Of a stretch of 64,000 nt of DNA, positions 28,950 through 39,385 are shown one piece after another. Every line of letters begins with the position of its first letter. The first letter of the stretch is position 1. The notes under the pieces are model-generated. The model searched no databases and had not been told where the DNA came from. It worked only from the letters and a program-made list of their open reading frames with translations. A program made the translations under genes and the position numbers. The DNA is taken from contig NZ_NMQR01000010.1 in assembly GCF_003545805.1 (NCBI RefSeq), positions 58,445 through 122,444 of the forward strand, read 5' to 3'. The stretch comes from Photorhabdus sp. CRCIA-P01. Its GTDB lineage: Bacteria; Pseudomonadota; Gammaproteobacteria; Enterobacterales; Enterobacteriaceae.

Positions 28950-29762
28950 ATGAAAAACAAAATAATTGTGTCTGACTCTCTACAAGAAAATTATCTTACT
29001 AAATTATTTAATGACGAAGTGTTAGCAATCCATATAAAAAAATATGTTGATAGCGATATCGCAAACAAGCTTTCTGATTTTTTTCTCTCCCATGAAAATC
29101 TAGAATGCCATCCTCATGATTTGAAAAAAGGAGATGAAGTTGTTTTAGTTGATTATGGTGTTGATAGAATTGGTCCGTCTTACAATACAACTTTTGGTCA
29201 CCCCAAAGATAGCGATAGCTATAAAAAATATTTTGAAAATGCGTTACCTGCCATCAGAAACGTCAGAAATTTCTGTGCTCCAATGTTAGCCCCTTTCGAT
29301 AAATTTCGTTTAGAACTGGACGAAGTATGGTCCGCAGGGGCCAGTATTGCCAACTTTGAAGGTAAAAAGATGCATGCTGGTATTGCCAGAGTGATGAACA
29401 GACCAGAACGCTCTTTCATGGTTGAAAAACAACCTCATTTTGATGGACTTCAACAACAATCCGTCAATTTGTTGGGGCAATTCTCAGTGAATATATATAT
29501 AAAAATGCCTGCAACTGGAGGAGAGCTAGAGCTGTGGGATGTTCCTGAGATTCCTATCACCAAGTTAATTGAAGATAATGCAGAAAATGATTGGCGAGGC
29601 ACGCTTCCGCCATCTGTCCTTATTAAACCAGAACAAGGAGATTTGATCATAATAAATACCAGGAAACCCCATGCTATTCGTAGTTTTTCCGAAGGGTGCA
29701 GAATATCATTACAAAGCTTCATTGGATTATCACTAAATAAACATCTCATGTTATGGAATTAA
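28950..29762 (+). CDS. 2-oxoglutarate/Fe(II)-dependent oxygenase
   Basis: A 270-residue cupin-fold oxygenase. The iron ligands appear as H163-x-D165 (QPHFDGL) and H241 (KPHAIRSF), with R251 in CRISLQSFIG placed to bind 2-oxoglutarate. The middle GQFSVNIYIKMPATGGELEL is typical for this fold. AAGGTGG lies 5 bp before the ATG at 28950, which is chosen over the GTG at 28941 inside that site. It is followed after 4 bp by a LysE-type exporter, which suggests that a hydroxylated (or otherwise oxidised) amino acid is made and exported. The substrate is unknown. Confidence 0.8.
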   Translation: MKNKIIVSDSLQENYLTKLFNDEVLAIHIKKYVDSDIANKLSDFFLSHENLECHPHDLKKGDEVVLVDYGVDRIGPSYNTTFGHPKDSDSYKKYFENALPAIRNVRNFCAPMLAPFDKFRLELDEVWSAGASIANFEGKKMHAGIARVMNRPERSFMVEKQPHFDGLQQQSVNLLGQFSVNIYIKMPATGGELELWDVPEIPITKLIEDNAENDWRGTLPPSVLIKPEQGDLIIINTRKPHAIRSFSEGCRISLQSFIGLSLNKHLMLWN

Positions 29763-29766
29763 TTAT

Positions 29767-30402
29767 ATGGTTGATGTAATCGGTACATTAGGAACATTTT
29801 TTCTTTTAGGATTGGGAGCTGCGGCTCCCGTTGGCCCTATAAATATAGAAATTATGCGTAGACATTTGAATATCAGTTGTCTTCACGCAGTAGTTTTTGG
29901 TTTAGGTGCTTGTTTTGCCGATATAATTTATTTGTTACTTTTGGGCTTTGGTATATTACAATTATTTTCCAATACTATTTTTATGCCTATTTTGGGTTTT
30001 TTAGGGGCATTAATGGTCATTTGGTTTGGTATTACCAGCTTCATAAATAAGAAAAGTGAGGAAAATATCAATATCATCTCAAAACCCTATCATAGGCAAT
30101 TTTTTGATGGTGTATTGTTAACACTATTAAATCCATATAATGTTATTTTTTGGCTGTCTGTCAGTGCACAACTCAACAATATTGCATCAGATAAATATAG
30201 TTTAGCTATTGGTGCAATAGGGACCATTATTGGCGTTATTGTTTGGGTTGCCTTTATTAATGCTATTATATTTTTCTCCAGGAAAATGCTCAGTCATCGT
30301 GTTATCAAGTTTATTAATTACACCAGCGGTGTTATTCTCATTATGCTTGGAATCTATTTCTTCTCATATTCAATAACATTATTTAATCTGAATTTTCATT
30401 AA
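29767..30402 (+). CDS. LysE/RhtB-family amino-acid exporter
   Basis: A 211-residue membrane protein with about six hydrophobic segments and the family motif GLGAAAPVGPINIEIMRRHL near the N-terminus, then LNPYNVIFWLSV in the middle. LysE/RhtB proteins export amino acids or derivatives. It begins 4 bp after the oxygenase stop and must be its operon partner. No regulator lies next to it. Confidence 0.85.
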   Translation: MVDVIGTLGTFFLLGLGAAAPVGPINIEIMRRHLNISCLHAVVFGLGACFADIIYLLLLGFGILQLFSNTIFMPILGFLGALMVIWFGITSFINKKSEENINIISKPYHRQFFDGVLLTLLNPYNVIFWLSVSAQLNNIASDKYSLAIGAIGTIIGVIVWVAFINAIIFFSRKMLSHRVIKFINYTSGVILIMLGIYFFSYSITLFNLNFH

Positions 30403-30448
30403 ATCAGGAAATTCCATGCCTGAGGCTCGAATAACGTTTTTAATCAAA

Positions 30449-30838
30449 CTAGATTTCGTGGAGATCCTTAGGCATCACTTCTAGAACTTGCTGGTAAAGC
30501 CCCGGTAGAGCACTATGGATAGTTTTCCAGACAATCTCAAGATCCACCTTGAAGTAGCCATGAGCCAAAGCACTACGCATATGGTAAGCGAACGACAATG
30601 GCAATTCAGGGTGGTTAGCAACGGCGAAATTGTGATAGTGCTTCCCAATGTTGTTACTGGCCTCGCCGATGATCTCGAAGTTACGGATCACGGCGTCCTG
30701 CACCAACTGGTTGTTTAGGAACGCCAGTTCATCCATGTCTTCCGTGTAGCTGTCGATACGCTTGATGGCTTCTAGGATGTGCGCCAGATAGTCGACAAGA
30801 CGCTGTTGACACAGCTCATACAGGCACAGCCTCGGCAA
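30449..30838 (-). CDS. hepT: HepT-family RNase toxin (DUF86)
   Basis: A 129-residue helical protein. The HEPN active motif R-x4-H-x-Y is complete as R88, H93, Y95 in MRSALAHGYFKVD. HepT RNases are blocked by the partner MntA, which adds AMP to the motif Tyr. It starts with TTG at 30838, overlapping the mntA end by 23 bp; no ATG or GTG is in frame near the start. This pair has higher GC than its AT-rich neighbours, a sign of recent acquisition. Confidence 0.85.
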   Translation of the reverse strand: MPRLCLYELCQQRLVDYLAHILEAIKRIDSYTEDMDELAFLNNQLVQDAVIRNFEIIGEASNNIGKHYHNFAVANHPELPLSFAYHMRSALAHGYFKVDLEIVWKTIHSALPGLYQQVLEVMPKDLHEI

Positions 30839-31106
30839 GAACGGTCGCCCTGAATTTCTCTGGTAGTGCCTTCGGAGTCAGCACATCCACTGGCACACCG
30901 AGCAGTTGCAACAACTCATGCCGGATCGCGCCAATGTCAAAGAGGGTGGTTTCCGGCGTCGGATCAATCAAGATGTCCAAGTCACTGTCTTCGGTGTCAT
31001 CACCGTGTATAACAGACCCGAAAACACGGGCATTACGAGCACGATGAGATTCCACTACGCGACGGATAGCCTCCCGATTGGCGGCTAAGACTATTGATGG
31101 TTTCAT
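30816..31106 (-). CDS. mntA: MntA-family antitoxin, minimal nucleotidyltransferase
   Basis: A 96-residue nucleotidyltransferase with the motif GS-x10-D-x-D at G30-S31 and D42-x-D44 (GSVIHGDDTEDSDLDIL). MntA transfers AMP to HepT and neutralises it. Start chosen at 31106 because GGAG lies before this ATG; an upstream start at 31178 would add an unrelated stretch. It precedes and overlaps hepT, the usual antitoxin-first order. Confidence 0.85.
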   Translation of the reverse strand: MKPSIVLAANREAIRRVVESHRARNARVFGSVIHGDDTEDSDLDILIDPTPETTLFDIGAIRHELLQLLGVPVDVLTPKALPEKFRATVLAEAVPV

Positions 31107-31262
31107 GCCGTTAACTCCGCAACAAAATCTGGTTTTATAATATGGTGGCACCAAGAGGAAAGCAACACCAAAACCCACTTTCCATCATCAATGTCGGTGA
31201 CAAAATCCGTGTTTTTTCTGATGTTCATGACGCAGGAAAATCGCATGAATTGAAGCTTTCTT

Positions 31263-31505
31263 ATGAACGTTTCTTCTGTTGAAAAAAGAAGTACGGCTGT
31301 AGTACTAAATAAGATAGAACGGTTATGGCAATCGCTCCATGAGACAGTGACGCGAAATCATAGTTGTCAATTTATGTGGCAGTTGCTTAATTATGTTGAT
31401 GCCTTGTTGAAATCGTTTTCATCACAGCAAAAACCAATTAGCAGGATTCATGGGGTAGGTTTTCTCAGTATAAAAATCAGCTCTTTTTATATGAGCCTTG
31501 ATTAG
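31263..31505 (+). pseudogene. IS630-family transposase, 3' remnant
   Basis: From about 31299 the frame matches the C-terminal part of IS630-type transposases (LNKIERLWQSLHETVTRNHS, then FMWQLL), including the second catalytic Glu region. The N-terminal 200 residues with the first DDE residues are missing, so it is an inactive relic. Confidence 0.75.
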
Positions 31506-31511
31506 ATCAAA

Positions 31512-31539
31512 AAAGTGCTGACCAAAAGGCCAGCACTTT
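31512..31539 (-). terminator. Rho-independent terminator, probably of the ihfB transcript
   Basis: On the - strand AAAGTGCTGGCC and GGTCAGCACTTT form a strong stem followed by a run of six T. It lies 190 bp after the ihfB stop, on the far side of an ERIC element, so the ERIC probably sits inside the 3' UTR. Confidence 0.7.
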
Positions 31540-31592
31540 ATTATGAATCTAAAACAGCATCGAAATACTGTTTAGAATAAGCAATAACTTGT

Positions 31593-31719
31593 TATACCCT
31601 TCATCTTTCAAGCTGCTGCTTTGTTGGCTGCTTTCACTCACCCCAGTCACATCGTTATCTATGCTCCTGGGGATTCGTTCATTTGCCGCCGCGCTACAAC
31701 TCGAAATCTATTAGGTATA
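31593..31719 (+). repeat. ERIC element 2
   Basis: 127 bp, TATACC to GGTATA, almost identical to the copy at 20273-20400. It lies 9 bp after the ihfB stop codon. Confidence 0.93.
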
Positions 31720-31728
31720 TCTTCAAAC

Positions 31729-32013
31729 TTAATCGTAGATATTCACGCGATCACGTAACTCTTTGCCAGGTTTAAAGTGGGGAACGTATTTACCTTCCAA
31801 TTCCACTTTATCGCCGGTTTTAGGGTTACGGCCTACGCGCGGAGCACGGTAGTGAAGAGAAAAACTGCCGAATCCGCGCACCTCTATACGTTCACCATCT
31901 GACAATGTTATTGCCATGTGGTCGAGTATTTCTTTCACTGCATCTTCAACGGTTTTGGCCGAAATATGAGATTGCTGGCCAGCAAGTCTTTCAATTAATT
32001 CAGACTTGGTCAT
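31729..32013 (-). CDS. ihfB: Integration host factor subunit beta
   Basis: A 94-residue HU/IHF protein ([10 protein letters not shown] start, [20 protein letters not shown] arm region, KELRDRVN end). With IhfA it bends DNA at specific sites. It follows rpsA by 65 bp on the same strand, the conserved rpsA-ihfB order. GGGAGG precedes the ATG. Confidence 0.97.
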   Translation of the reverse strand: MTKSELIERLAGQQSHISAKTVEDAVKEILDHMAITLSDGERIEVRGFGSFSLHYRAPRVGRNPKTGDKVELEGKYVPHFKPGKELRDRVNIYD

Positions 32014-32078
32014 AAGTACCTCCCTAAACTACCGCACCTGGATAACACTTCCGTGTTATCCACCGTTATTCACTTGAA

Positions 32079-33752
32079 TTATTCGCCTTTCGCTGCTTTG
32101 AAAGCTTCAGCCATCGCATTGTTAGCAAAGTTTGCGTCTTCTTGTTTGTTCACAGAAGCGATAGCGTCTTTTTCGTCAGCTTCGTCTTTAGCGCGAACAG
32201 ACAGATTGATAACGCGGTTTTTGCGATCAACTCCAGTATATTTAGCTTCAACTGCATCACCCACGTTCAGAACCAGCGTTGCATCTTCAACACGGTCACG
32301 AGAAGCTTCTGATGCACGCAGATAACCTTCAACGCCGTCAGACAATTCTACTGTAGCGCCTTTAGCATCAACCGCGGTCACTTTACCAGTCACAATAGCC
32401 CCTTTCTTATTCACAGATAGGTAGTTATTGAATGGATCTTCCGCCAGTTGTTTAATGCCCAGAGAGATACGCTCACGCTCTGCATCTACTTGCAGAACAA
32501 CAGCCGCGATTTCATCACCTTTTTTGTATTCACGAACTGCTTCTTCGCCAGCAACGTTCCAGGAGATATCAGACAGGTGAACCAGGCCATCAATGCCGCC
32601 ATCCAGACCAATGAAAATACCGAAGTCAGTAATAGACTTGATCTTACCTTCAACACGGTCATTTTTGTTGTGAGTTTCAGCAAATAACTGCCAAGGGTTA
32701 GCTTTACACTGTTTCAGACCCAGGGAGATACGACGACGTTCTTCGTCGATATCCAGAACCATAACTTCCACAACGTCACCAACGTTAACCACTTTGGATG
32801 GGTGAATGTTTTTGTTGGTCCAGTCCATTTCTGAAACGTGTACCAGACCTTCAACGCCTTCTTCGATTTCCACGAAACAGCCGTAATCAGTCAGGTTAGT
32901 TACGCGACCAGTCAGTTTAGTACCTTCTGGATAACGCTTAGCGATTGCTACCCAAGGATCTTCGCCCAGTTGTTTCAGGCCCAGAGATACACGGGTACGT
33001 TCACGATCAAATTTCAGTACTTTAACTGCGATTTCGTCGCCCACATTAACGATTTCACTTGGATGTTTAACACGTTTCCAAGCCATATCAGTAATGTGCA
33101 GCAAGCCATCAACACCGCCCAAATCAACAAATGCGCCGTAGTCAGTCAGGTTCTTAACGATACCTTTAACTTCCATACCTTCTTGCAGGTTTTCCAGCAG
33201 TTGATCACGTTCCGCACTGTTTTCAGATTCGATAACAGCACGACGAGAAACCACGACATTGTTGCGTTTCTGATCCAGTTTGATGACTTTAAACTCAAGC
33301 TCTTTACCTTCCAGGTGAGTTGTATCACGAACTGGACGAACATCAACCAGAGAACCAGGCAGGAATGCGCGGATACCGTTGAGTTCAACAGTAAAGCCGC
33401 CTTTTACTTTGCCGTTGATGATGCCGGTAACTGTTTCTGCGTCTTCGTAAGCTTTTTCCAGCATCAGCCATGCTTCATGGCGTTTTGCTTTCTCACGAGA
33501 CAGAACAGTTTCACCGAAACCATCTTCAACAGCGTCTAGCGCAACATCAATTTCATCACCGACCTGGATTTCCAACTCACCCTGAACATTTTTAAACTGT
33601 TCTACAGGAATAGCGGATTCTGATTTCAGACCTGCATCAACCAATACAACATCTTTATCAATAGCAACAACGATGCCGCGAACGATAGCACCCGGACGAG
33701 TTTCAATAGATAGCAGGGATTCTTCAAAGAGTTGAGCAAAAGATTCTGTCAT
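32079..33752 (-). CDS. rpsA: 30S ribosomal protein S1
   Basis: A 557-residue protein of six S1 domains, the same length as E. coli S1 when started at [13 protein letters not shown] (33752). The ATG at 33767 would add five residues not found in orthologues. No good Shine-Dalgarno site stands before the start; rpsA of enterobacteria is known to initiate without one and to be autoregulated through leader structure. The leader at 33768-33932 contains the stem-forming CCCTGCTACAATTCCCTGTA/ACAGGG. Confidence 0.98.
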   Translation of the reverse strand: MTESFAQLFEESLLSIETRPGAIVRGIVVAIDKDVVLVDAGLKSESAIPVEQFKNVQGELEIQVGDEIDVALDAVEDGFGETVLSREKAKRHEAWLMLEKAYEDAETVTGIINGKVKGGFTVELNGIRAFLPGSLVDVRPVRDTTHLEGKELEFKVIKLDQKRNNVVVSRRAVIESENSAERDQLLENLQEGMEVKGIVKNLTDYGAFVDLGGVDGLLHITDMAWKRVKHPSEIVNVGDEIAVKVLKFDRERTRVSLGLKQLGEDPWVAIAKRYPEGTKLTGRVTNLTDYGCFVEIEEGVEGLVHVSEMDWTNKNIHPSKVVNVGDVVEVMVLDIDEERRRISLGLKQCKANPWQLFAETHNKNDRVEGKIKSITDFGIFIGLDGGIDGLVHLSDISWNVAGEEAVREYKKGDEIAAVVLQVDAERERISLGIKQLAEDPFNNYLSVNKKGAIVTGKVTAVDAKGATVELSDGVEGYLRASEASRDRVEDATLVLNVGDAVEAKYTGVDRKNRVINLSVRAKDEADEKDAIASVNKQEDANFANNAMAEAFKAAKGE

Positions 33753-33932
33753 GTTAATGATCTTCAAGATTTTAATTTAACGTCCATTTAGCTTCCCGCC
33801 GAATGGGGTTGTTTTACATGCCCTGCTACAATTCCCTGTAACAGGGTTGTTTGGTTTGCGAAAAAATTCGATACCCGAGTACCTAATTTTTAGTACATCG
33901 TCATCAATTATAAGCTAAAAACTTAAAATCGC

Positions 33933-34616
33933 TCAGGTAATTGAGAGAATTTTTTTCGCATAATTTAGCGCCTTGTCGATAACTTCTTCGATAGACATAC
34001 TGGTTGAATCCAATATTAATGCATCTTCAGCCGGCGCTAACGGCGCAACTGCCCGGTTACGGTCACGGTAATCACGTTCCTGTATCTCGGACAAAAGACA
34101 TTCAAAGTTAACACTAAAGCCTTTTTCCTGCAACTGTAGCATACGTCTGCGTGCGCGTTCTTCTGCACTGGCATCAAGAAATATTTTTACCGGAGCGTCG
34201 GAAAACACCACAGTTCCCATGTCACGGCCATCTGCAATCAAGCCCGGTGCAACCCGAAAAGCACGCTGACGCCGTAACAAGGCTTCACGAACTCGTGGGA
34301 AAGCAGCCGCCTGCGAGGCAGTATTGCCGACCGTCTCGGTACGGATCTCATTACTGACATCCTCGCCCTCAAGCATCACTCTGAGATTCCCTTTTCCAGG
34401 GACAAAGCGCACATCAAGATTAGCAGCCAGAGGAACTAACGCGTCTTCAGACTGGATATCCACCTGATGATGAATCGCTGCCAGTGCCAATACTCGATAA
34501 ATAGCGCCTGAATCAAGCAATTGCCAGCCTAAAGCCTCTGCCAGTGCCTGACATAACGTTCCTTTACCTGCACCGCTTGGCCCATCAACAGTTATTACTG
34601 GGGCTATCGCCACCAT
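33933..34616 (-). CDS. cmk: Cytidylate kinase
   Basis: A 227-residue enzyme (same as E. coli) that phosphorylates CMP and dCMP. P-loop GPSGAGKGT lies at 12-20, [13 protein letters not shown] in the middle. It lies between aroA and rpsA; E. coli has ycaL between aroA and cmk, absent here. Confidence 0.97.
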   Translation of the reverse strand: MVAIAPVITVDGPSGAGKGTLCQALAEALGWQLLDSGAIYRVLALAAIHHQVDIQSEDALVPLAANLDVRFVPGKGNLRVMLEGEDVSNEIRTETVGNTASQAAAFPRVREALLRRQRAFRVAPGLIADGRDMGTVVFSDAPVKIFLDASAEERARRRMLQLQEKGFSVNFECLLSEIQERDYRDRNRAVAPLAPAEDALILDSTSMSIEEVIDKALNYAKKILSIT

Positions 34617-34784
34617 TATTGTTCTCCTTTAGCATGGCAAGTTAATACGTCACCAGATGCTGAATATTTACTCAGTAAAATAATCAATATCTGCCGCACT
34701 CACAGAGTGAACGAAATAAGCGCATGCCATGTAGATAGATTTTGATCAAAGAAATACGCTTTATTAAATCATAATAATCGATAA

Positions 34785-36071
34785 TTATGACTTTCGCTGG
34801 CTTAATCTCTCCAATTGATTGAAATAATCAGGAAAGGTCTTTGCTGTACAACCTGGATCGAGAATGGTAACCGGTATATCGGACAGCGCCACCAACGAGA
34901 AACACATCGCCATTCGATGATCATTATAGGTACCAATTTCAGCAGGTAATAATCTTGGTGGCGGTGTGATGCGAATGTAATCAACGCCTTCTTCCACTTC
35001 CGCACCGACTTTACGCAATTCAGTTGCCATCGCATGGAGCCGATCCGTCTCTTTTACCCGCCAGTTGTATATATTGCGAATGACGGTCTCCCCTACCGCA
35101 AACAACGCAGTGGTTGCAATGGTCATAGCAGCATCAGGGATCTCATTCATATCCATATCAGTGCCAGTGAGGGTACCACGTTCACATTCAACAAAGTCAT
35201 CGCCCCAACGAATTTTCGCCCCCATTTTTTCCAGTACATTGGCAAATTTGGTATCTCCTTGAAGGCTATTTTTACCAATTCCGGTCACGCGCACAGTGCC
35301 ACCTTTAATTGCCGCGGCCGCCAGAAAATAGGAAGCAGAAGAGGCATCACCTTCAACCAAATAGTGCTCCGGAGAAACATATTGCTGTTGGCCTTTAATA
35401 TGGAAAATCTGATATTGATCGTGATTTAAGGTAATACCAAAACTTTTCATCAATGCCAGAGTGATATCAATATAAGGTTTGGAAACCAATTCTCCCTCAA
35501 TATGAATCTCAGAATCATGTTCCGCCAATGGCGCTGCCATCAGCAATGCGGTCAGAAATTGGCTGGAAACCCGGCCATCTACCGTCATTTTACCGCCAAC
35601 AAAACCCCCTTTGATGTGTAACGGCGGATAATTTTCCTGCTCCAGATAATCAATTTCTGCTCTCCCTTGGCGCAAAGCATCCACCAGGTGACCAATCGGA
35701 CGCTCTTTCATTCGGGGTTCGCCGGTAAGAACGACGTCATTTTTGCCCAGGCATAACGCGGCGGTTAGAGGGCGCATTGCCGTGCCGGCATTACCAAGAA
35801 ACAGTTCTATCGGGCCTTTATGGGTAATCAATCCACCAATACCGTCAACTTCACAACGGGTACGATCATCAGATAAACGATAACTGACGCCCAACTCAGC
35901 CAAGGCATTGAGCATATGGCGAATATCATCACTGTCCAACAAGTTAGTTAAGCAGGTAGTACCTTTGGCGAAAGCCGCCAATAATAGTGCACGGTTGGAA
36001 ACACTTTTTGACCCTGGCAGGTTAATAGTTCCACTAATGGAGGAAATAGGTTGTAGCATCAAGGATTGCAT
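34785..36071 (-). CDS. aroA: 3-phosphoshikimate 1-carboxyvinyltransferase (EPSP synthase)
   Basis: A 428-residue enzyme of chorismate synthesis. Substrate-binding motifs [16 protein letters not shown] and [13 protein letters not shown] are intact. It lies 122 bp after serC on the same strand, the conserved serC-aroA operon. Confidence 0.98.
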   Translation of the reverse strand: MQSLMLQPISSISGTINLPGSKSVSNRALLLAAFAKGTTCLTNLLDSDDIRHMLNALAELGVSYRLSDDRTRCEVDGIGGLITHKGPIELFLGNAGTAMRPLTAALCLGKNDVVLTGEPRMKERPIGHLVDALRQGRAEIDYLEQENYPPLHIKGGFVGGKMTVDGRVSSQFLTALLMAAPLAEHDSEIHIEGELVSKPYIDITLALMKSFGITLNHDQYQIFHIKGQQQYVSPEHYLVEGDASSASYFLAAAAIKGGTVRVTGIGKNSLQGDTKFANVLEKMGAKIRWGDDFVECERGTLTGTDMDMNEIPDAAMTIATTALFAVGETVIRNIYNWRVKETDRLHAMATELRKVGAEVEEGVDYIRITPPPRLLPAEIGTYNDHRMAMCFSLVALSDIPVTILDPGCTAKTFPDYFNQLERLSQRKS

Positions 36072-36159
36072 AAATAACGGGCTCTCCGATTCTCGATTAC
36101 GTTGTTTTAATTATTGAGTCATTTTTACGTTTGAGGAAATATTTTTTACCTTGAATAGG

Positions 36160-36179
36160 CCGGGAACCATTGTTCCCGG
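36160..36179 (-). terminator. Hairpin between serC and aroA
   Basis: CCGGGAACCATTGTTCCCGG, a perfect 8-bp stem with a short loop 15 bp after the serC stop codon. No U-run follows, so it may act as an RNA-stability or partial attenuation element in the serC-aroA message. Confidence 0.5.
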
Positions 36180-36193
36180 TAATAGTTGGCAAA

Positions 36194-37282
36194 TTAGCCG
36201 TTACGGCGCTCAAAATCAGCCATAAAATCAACTAAAGCCTGAACCCCTTCTATCGACATCGCATTATAAATAGAAGCACGCATACCGCCGGAAACCCGAT
36301 GCCCTTTCAGTGCCTGCAACCCTTGTGCGTCAGCCTCTGCCAGAAACTTGCCGTCCAGTGAGGCATCCGCCATCTGGAACGGTACATTCATCAGAGAACG
36401 ATTTTCAGGGACGACTTGGTTACGGTAGAAGCCACTGTTATCAATGGCATTATAAAGTAACTCCGCCTTAGCTCGGTTACGTTTTGCCATCTCTTGTACC
36501 CCGCCTTGTTCTTTCAGCCATTTGAAGACCAAACCAGAGAGATACCAGGCAAACGTCGGCGGGGTGTTAAACATGGAGTCATGCTCTGCCAGAACAGCAT
36601 AGTCAAGAATAGACGGGGTTTCTTCACGGGCTTTGCCTAATAAATCTTCACGCACAATAACCAATGTGATACCAGCAGGACCAATATTTTTCTGCGCTCC
36701 CGCATAAATCATACCGTAACGACTCACATCCAATGGCCCGGAAAGAATAGAAGAAGAGTAGTCGGCAATAATAACTTTATTATCGTTAAAATCTGGCTGT
36801 TCATGAATGGCGATACCATCAATAGTTTCATTCGGGCAATAATGAACATAAGCCGCATCATCGCTCAATGACCATTCACGCATTGGTTTAACGCCTTTCA
36901 AGCCATTAATTTCGGTTTTGATATTAATCACATTCGGCGTGCAGTATTTTTTTGCTTCTTTAACTGCACATGCAGCCCAATAACCGCCATCAATATAATC
37001 GGCTTTAACATTGTCACCCAATAGGTTCATTGGAATAGCGGCAAATTGACCGCGGGCGCCACCATGACAGAACAATACCTTATAGTTTTCAGGCACTGAT
37101 AATAAATCCCGCAGATCATGTTCAGCTTCCTTTGCCACTGCGATAAATTCCTTACTTCGGTGACTAATCTCCATAATTGAAGTCCCAATACCATGCCAGT
37201 TACAGAGCTCCTGTTCAGCTCTACGCAATACTTCAACCGGTAACATAGCGGGACCAGAACTGAAATTATATACCTGATTCAT
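36194..37282 (-). CDS. serC: Phosphoserine aminotransferase
   Basis: A 362-residue PLP enzyme for serine and pyridoxal synthesis. The Lys that binds PLP is in [12 protein letters not shown]; the start [16 protein letters not shown] is typical. GGTGAGG precedes the ATG. First gene of serC-aroA. Confidence 0.98.
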   Translation of the reverse strand: MNQVYNFSSGPAMLPVEVLRRAEQELCNWHGIGTSIMEISHRSKEFIAVAKEAEHDLRDLLSVPENYKVLFCHGGARGQFAAIPMNLLGDNVKADYIDGGYWAACAVKEAKKYCTPNVINIKTEINGLKGVKPMREWSLSDDAAYVHYCPNETIDGIAIHEQPDFNDNKVIIADYSSSILSGPLDVSRYGMIYAGAQKNIGPAGITLVIVREDLLGKAREETPSILDYAVLAEHDSMFNTPPTFAWYLSGLVFKWLKEQGGVQEMAKRNRAKAELLYNAIDNSGFYRNQVVPENRSLMNVPFQMADASLDGKFLAEADAQGLQALKGHRVSGGMRASIYNAMSIEGVQALVDFMADFERRNG

Positions 37283-37453
37283 TTACCTCACCTTATTCTG
37301 ACGAAATAACAATGATTGATAACAATAAATAATCTGATATATCGGTTGTACCATTCCCATTTCATTGCTGCAATGGTTATTCAAACGTTGAACAAAACTA
37401 CCGCAAAAATAGCCAATAAACTTGTTCATTCAGCGCTATTACAGGTGAACAGC

Positions 37454-37576
37454 TTATTTTTTCCCTTTTTTATCCACAGCTATGAGAGGAAGGAATAATG
37501 TGAATGGCGAATCGGGTAAAGCAATAAAACTATGATATCGGTAAAACCGCACTGCATTATCATCTTTTGCGTCAAC
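37454..37576 (-). pseudogene. GNAT toxin (TacT-like) 3' remnant
   Basis: The - strand encodes VDAKDDNAVRFYRYHSFIAL and then PDSPFTLFLPL, the C-terminal part of GNAT acetyltransferase toxins that follow DUF1778 antitoxins. It begins 22 bp after the antitoxin stop. The acetyl-CoA-binding core is missing, so the toxin is dead. Confidence 0.7.
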
Positions 37577-37598
37577 AAGCACTCATTCTGACCGTAAT

Positions 37599-37841
37599 TC
37601 ATTCTGATCGTAACGAAGAGCGGTGCCGTGCAAATGCACGTTCAAGCGCCGGAGTCGATTCTGGTGGATTCAGCAATGCCTGCGCAAAACATTCCTGATC
37701 GGCCAGAGACAAACCGAGTACTTCTGACTGCTCAATTGCGCGCTGCGCGGCATCCTGTGCAGCAGACACAACAAAATCAGTCATAGTACGCCCTTGAATT
37801 TCAGCGGCCCGTTTAATCAGGGCATGTAGATCAGGACTCAT
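37599..37841 (-). CDS. DUF1778 (TacA-like) antitoxin, toxinless
   Basis: An 80-residue protein with the ribbon-helix-helix family pattern LHALIKRAAEIQGRTMTDFV. The reading frame continues upstream through codons for TARFEAR, the conserved start of such antitoxins, but no ATG or GTG is available there, so the original start may be lost and translation would begin at the ATG shown. Its GNAT toxin partner is only a fragment (37454-37576). Likely a decaying module. Confidence 0.65.
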   Translation of the reverse strand: MSPDLHALIKRAAEIQGRTMTDFVVSAAQDAAQRAIEQSEVLGLSLADQECFAQALLNPPESTPALERAFARHRSSLRSE

Positions 37842-38203
37842 ACGCGCCTCAAAACGCGCGGTGGAAGTAGCGAAATGACAATATAAGGAAACAATAATAA
37901 TTCCTTATATGCTCACCATCTAAACCCGCTCACTTTTTAATTCTATAGACCACTGCACTGGTTTGAAATGTAACACATCTTATTAATAATAAAAAATAAA
38001 TAAGAGCCGTTTTATTGACTTAAATTAAATTGTTGTGTGAATGAACTATAGATACCTCATCCACATTATGAGTAAACGCTTGCGCCAACTCCGCATCGGG
38101 CTCAGCCCACCTGTTCTTATATTACACAAAAGGTATTTTCGGAAGAAAAAGAGGAAATATTAGGGCGCATTTTGCACCCTAATTGTTATCTCTGAATCAC
38201 AAA
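37842..38203. other. Intergenic stretch after ansB
   Basis: About 360 bp with no supported gene; contains the ansB terminator near its right end and AT-rich sequence elsewhere. Confidence 0.5.
38160..38182 (-). terminator. Terminator hairpin after ansB
   Basis: TTAGGGCGCATTTTGCACCC/TAA forms a 9-bp stem with one mismatch about 20 bp after the ansB stop; on the - strand it is followed by TATTTCC. Confidence 0.6.
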
Positions 38204-39247
38204 TTAATATTTCACAAACATCTCGTGAATTTTCACCGGATCACGTGTTTCAGTCAGTGCTAATTGTAAAAGCACTCTGGCCTTTTGCGGATTCAAGCGT
38301 TCAGAAGCGACAAAACCATATTTACTATCATCCACTTCCGCATTCTGAGTAACATATCCTACCGGTACACGGCTTGATCTGACGACCACAACCCCATCTT
38401 TAGCCGCCAGGGACAAGGTATCGAAAATCGCCTTGTACATATTACCGTTACCTACACCAGCACTAACAATGCCTTGGTAACCCGCACTCAGAAACGCTTT
38501 TGCTGGCAAATCAGACGCGTTGGCATAGTTATAGACAATGCCTACTTTTGGCAATTTATCCAGTTTACTGACATCAAAAATCGCCTTATTGGCTCTCGGT
38601 TTAGCGTCAGCGTAATAATTGACTTTGCCATTATGAACAAAGCCTTCAGCTCCAGCATTAATTGGCTGGAACGCCTGAACTTCAGTGGTGCTCATTTTCA
38701 CCACAGTGCGCCCACTGATCACCGCATCATTCATTGCCATTAACACACCACGTTTGGCAGATGCTGTATCACCCGCAATAACTACAGCGTTATATAGATT
38801 TAACGGGCCATCGGCGCCAAGCGCTGTAGATGGACGCATCGCTCCAACCATGACAATGGGTTTCTGGCAGTGGGTAGTCAGATCAAGGAAGTAAGCGGTT
38901 TCTTCCATTGTGTCGGTGCCGTGGGTAATAACAAAACCATCGGTCTTATCACACTCAGCGTTGATTTTTTTCGCTAATGTCAACCATACCTGATCATTCA
39001 TATCTTGCGAGCCAATACTCACCACCTGCTCACCTTTTAGGTTGGCGATATTTTTGATATCAGGAACAGCATTGACTAATTCATCAATAGCAACTCTTCC
39101 AGCAACATAGCTGGACTGGGTTGCGGACTTACCGCCACCCGCAATCGTTCCTCCGGTCGCCAAAAGTGTAATATTTGGTAAAGCAAAAGCAGAACCACTA
39201 ATTAATGCCAATAAACTGGCTAAAGCTGTGTGTTTCACCTTTTTCAT
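38204..39247 (-). CDS. ansB: Periplasmic L-asparaginase II
   Basis: A 347-residue enzyme with a Sec signal peptide (cleavage likely after A22 in SAFA). The first catalytic motif ITLLATGGTIAGGG holds the nucleophilic Thr and the second is VITHGTDTMEETAYFL. It hydrolyses asparagine to aspartate in the periplasm. It lies between ycaO and the tacAT relic; in E. coli ansB is elsewhere, so this is a lineage-specific location. Confidence 0.95.
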   Translation of the reverse strand: MKKVKHTALASLLALISGSAFALPNITLLATGGTIAGGGKSATQSSYVAGRVAIDELVNAVPDIKNIANLKGEQVVSIGSQDMNDQVWLTLAKKINAECDKTDGFVITHGTDTMEETAYFLDLTTHCQKPIVMVGAMRPSTALGADGPLNLYNAVVIAGDTASAKRGVLMAMNDAVISGRTVVKMSTTEVQAFQPINAGAEGFVHNGKVNYYADAKPRANKAIFDVSKLDKLPKVGIVYNYANASDLPAKAFLSAGYQGIVSAGVGNGNMYKAIFDTLSLAAKDGVVVVRSSRVPVGYVTQNAEVDDSKYGFVASERLNPQKARVLLQLALTETRDPVKIHEMFVKY

Positions 39248-39385
39248 GCTTCTTCCTTAATAAAAAATATCCTGTTAGATTATGGATGATGATAACAATA
39301 AATCTGTGATACATACCAGACTTTAGCTACTGAAAAAAAACTCGTATGATGAGCGCCCCATAACGAGCACTCATAAGTGAATACC

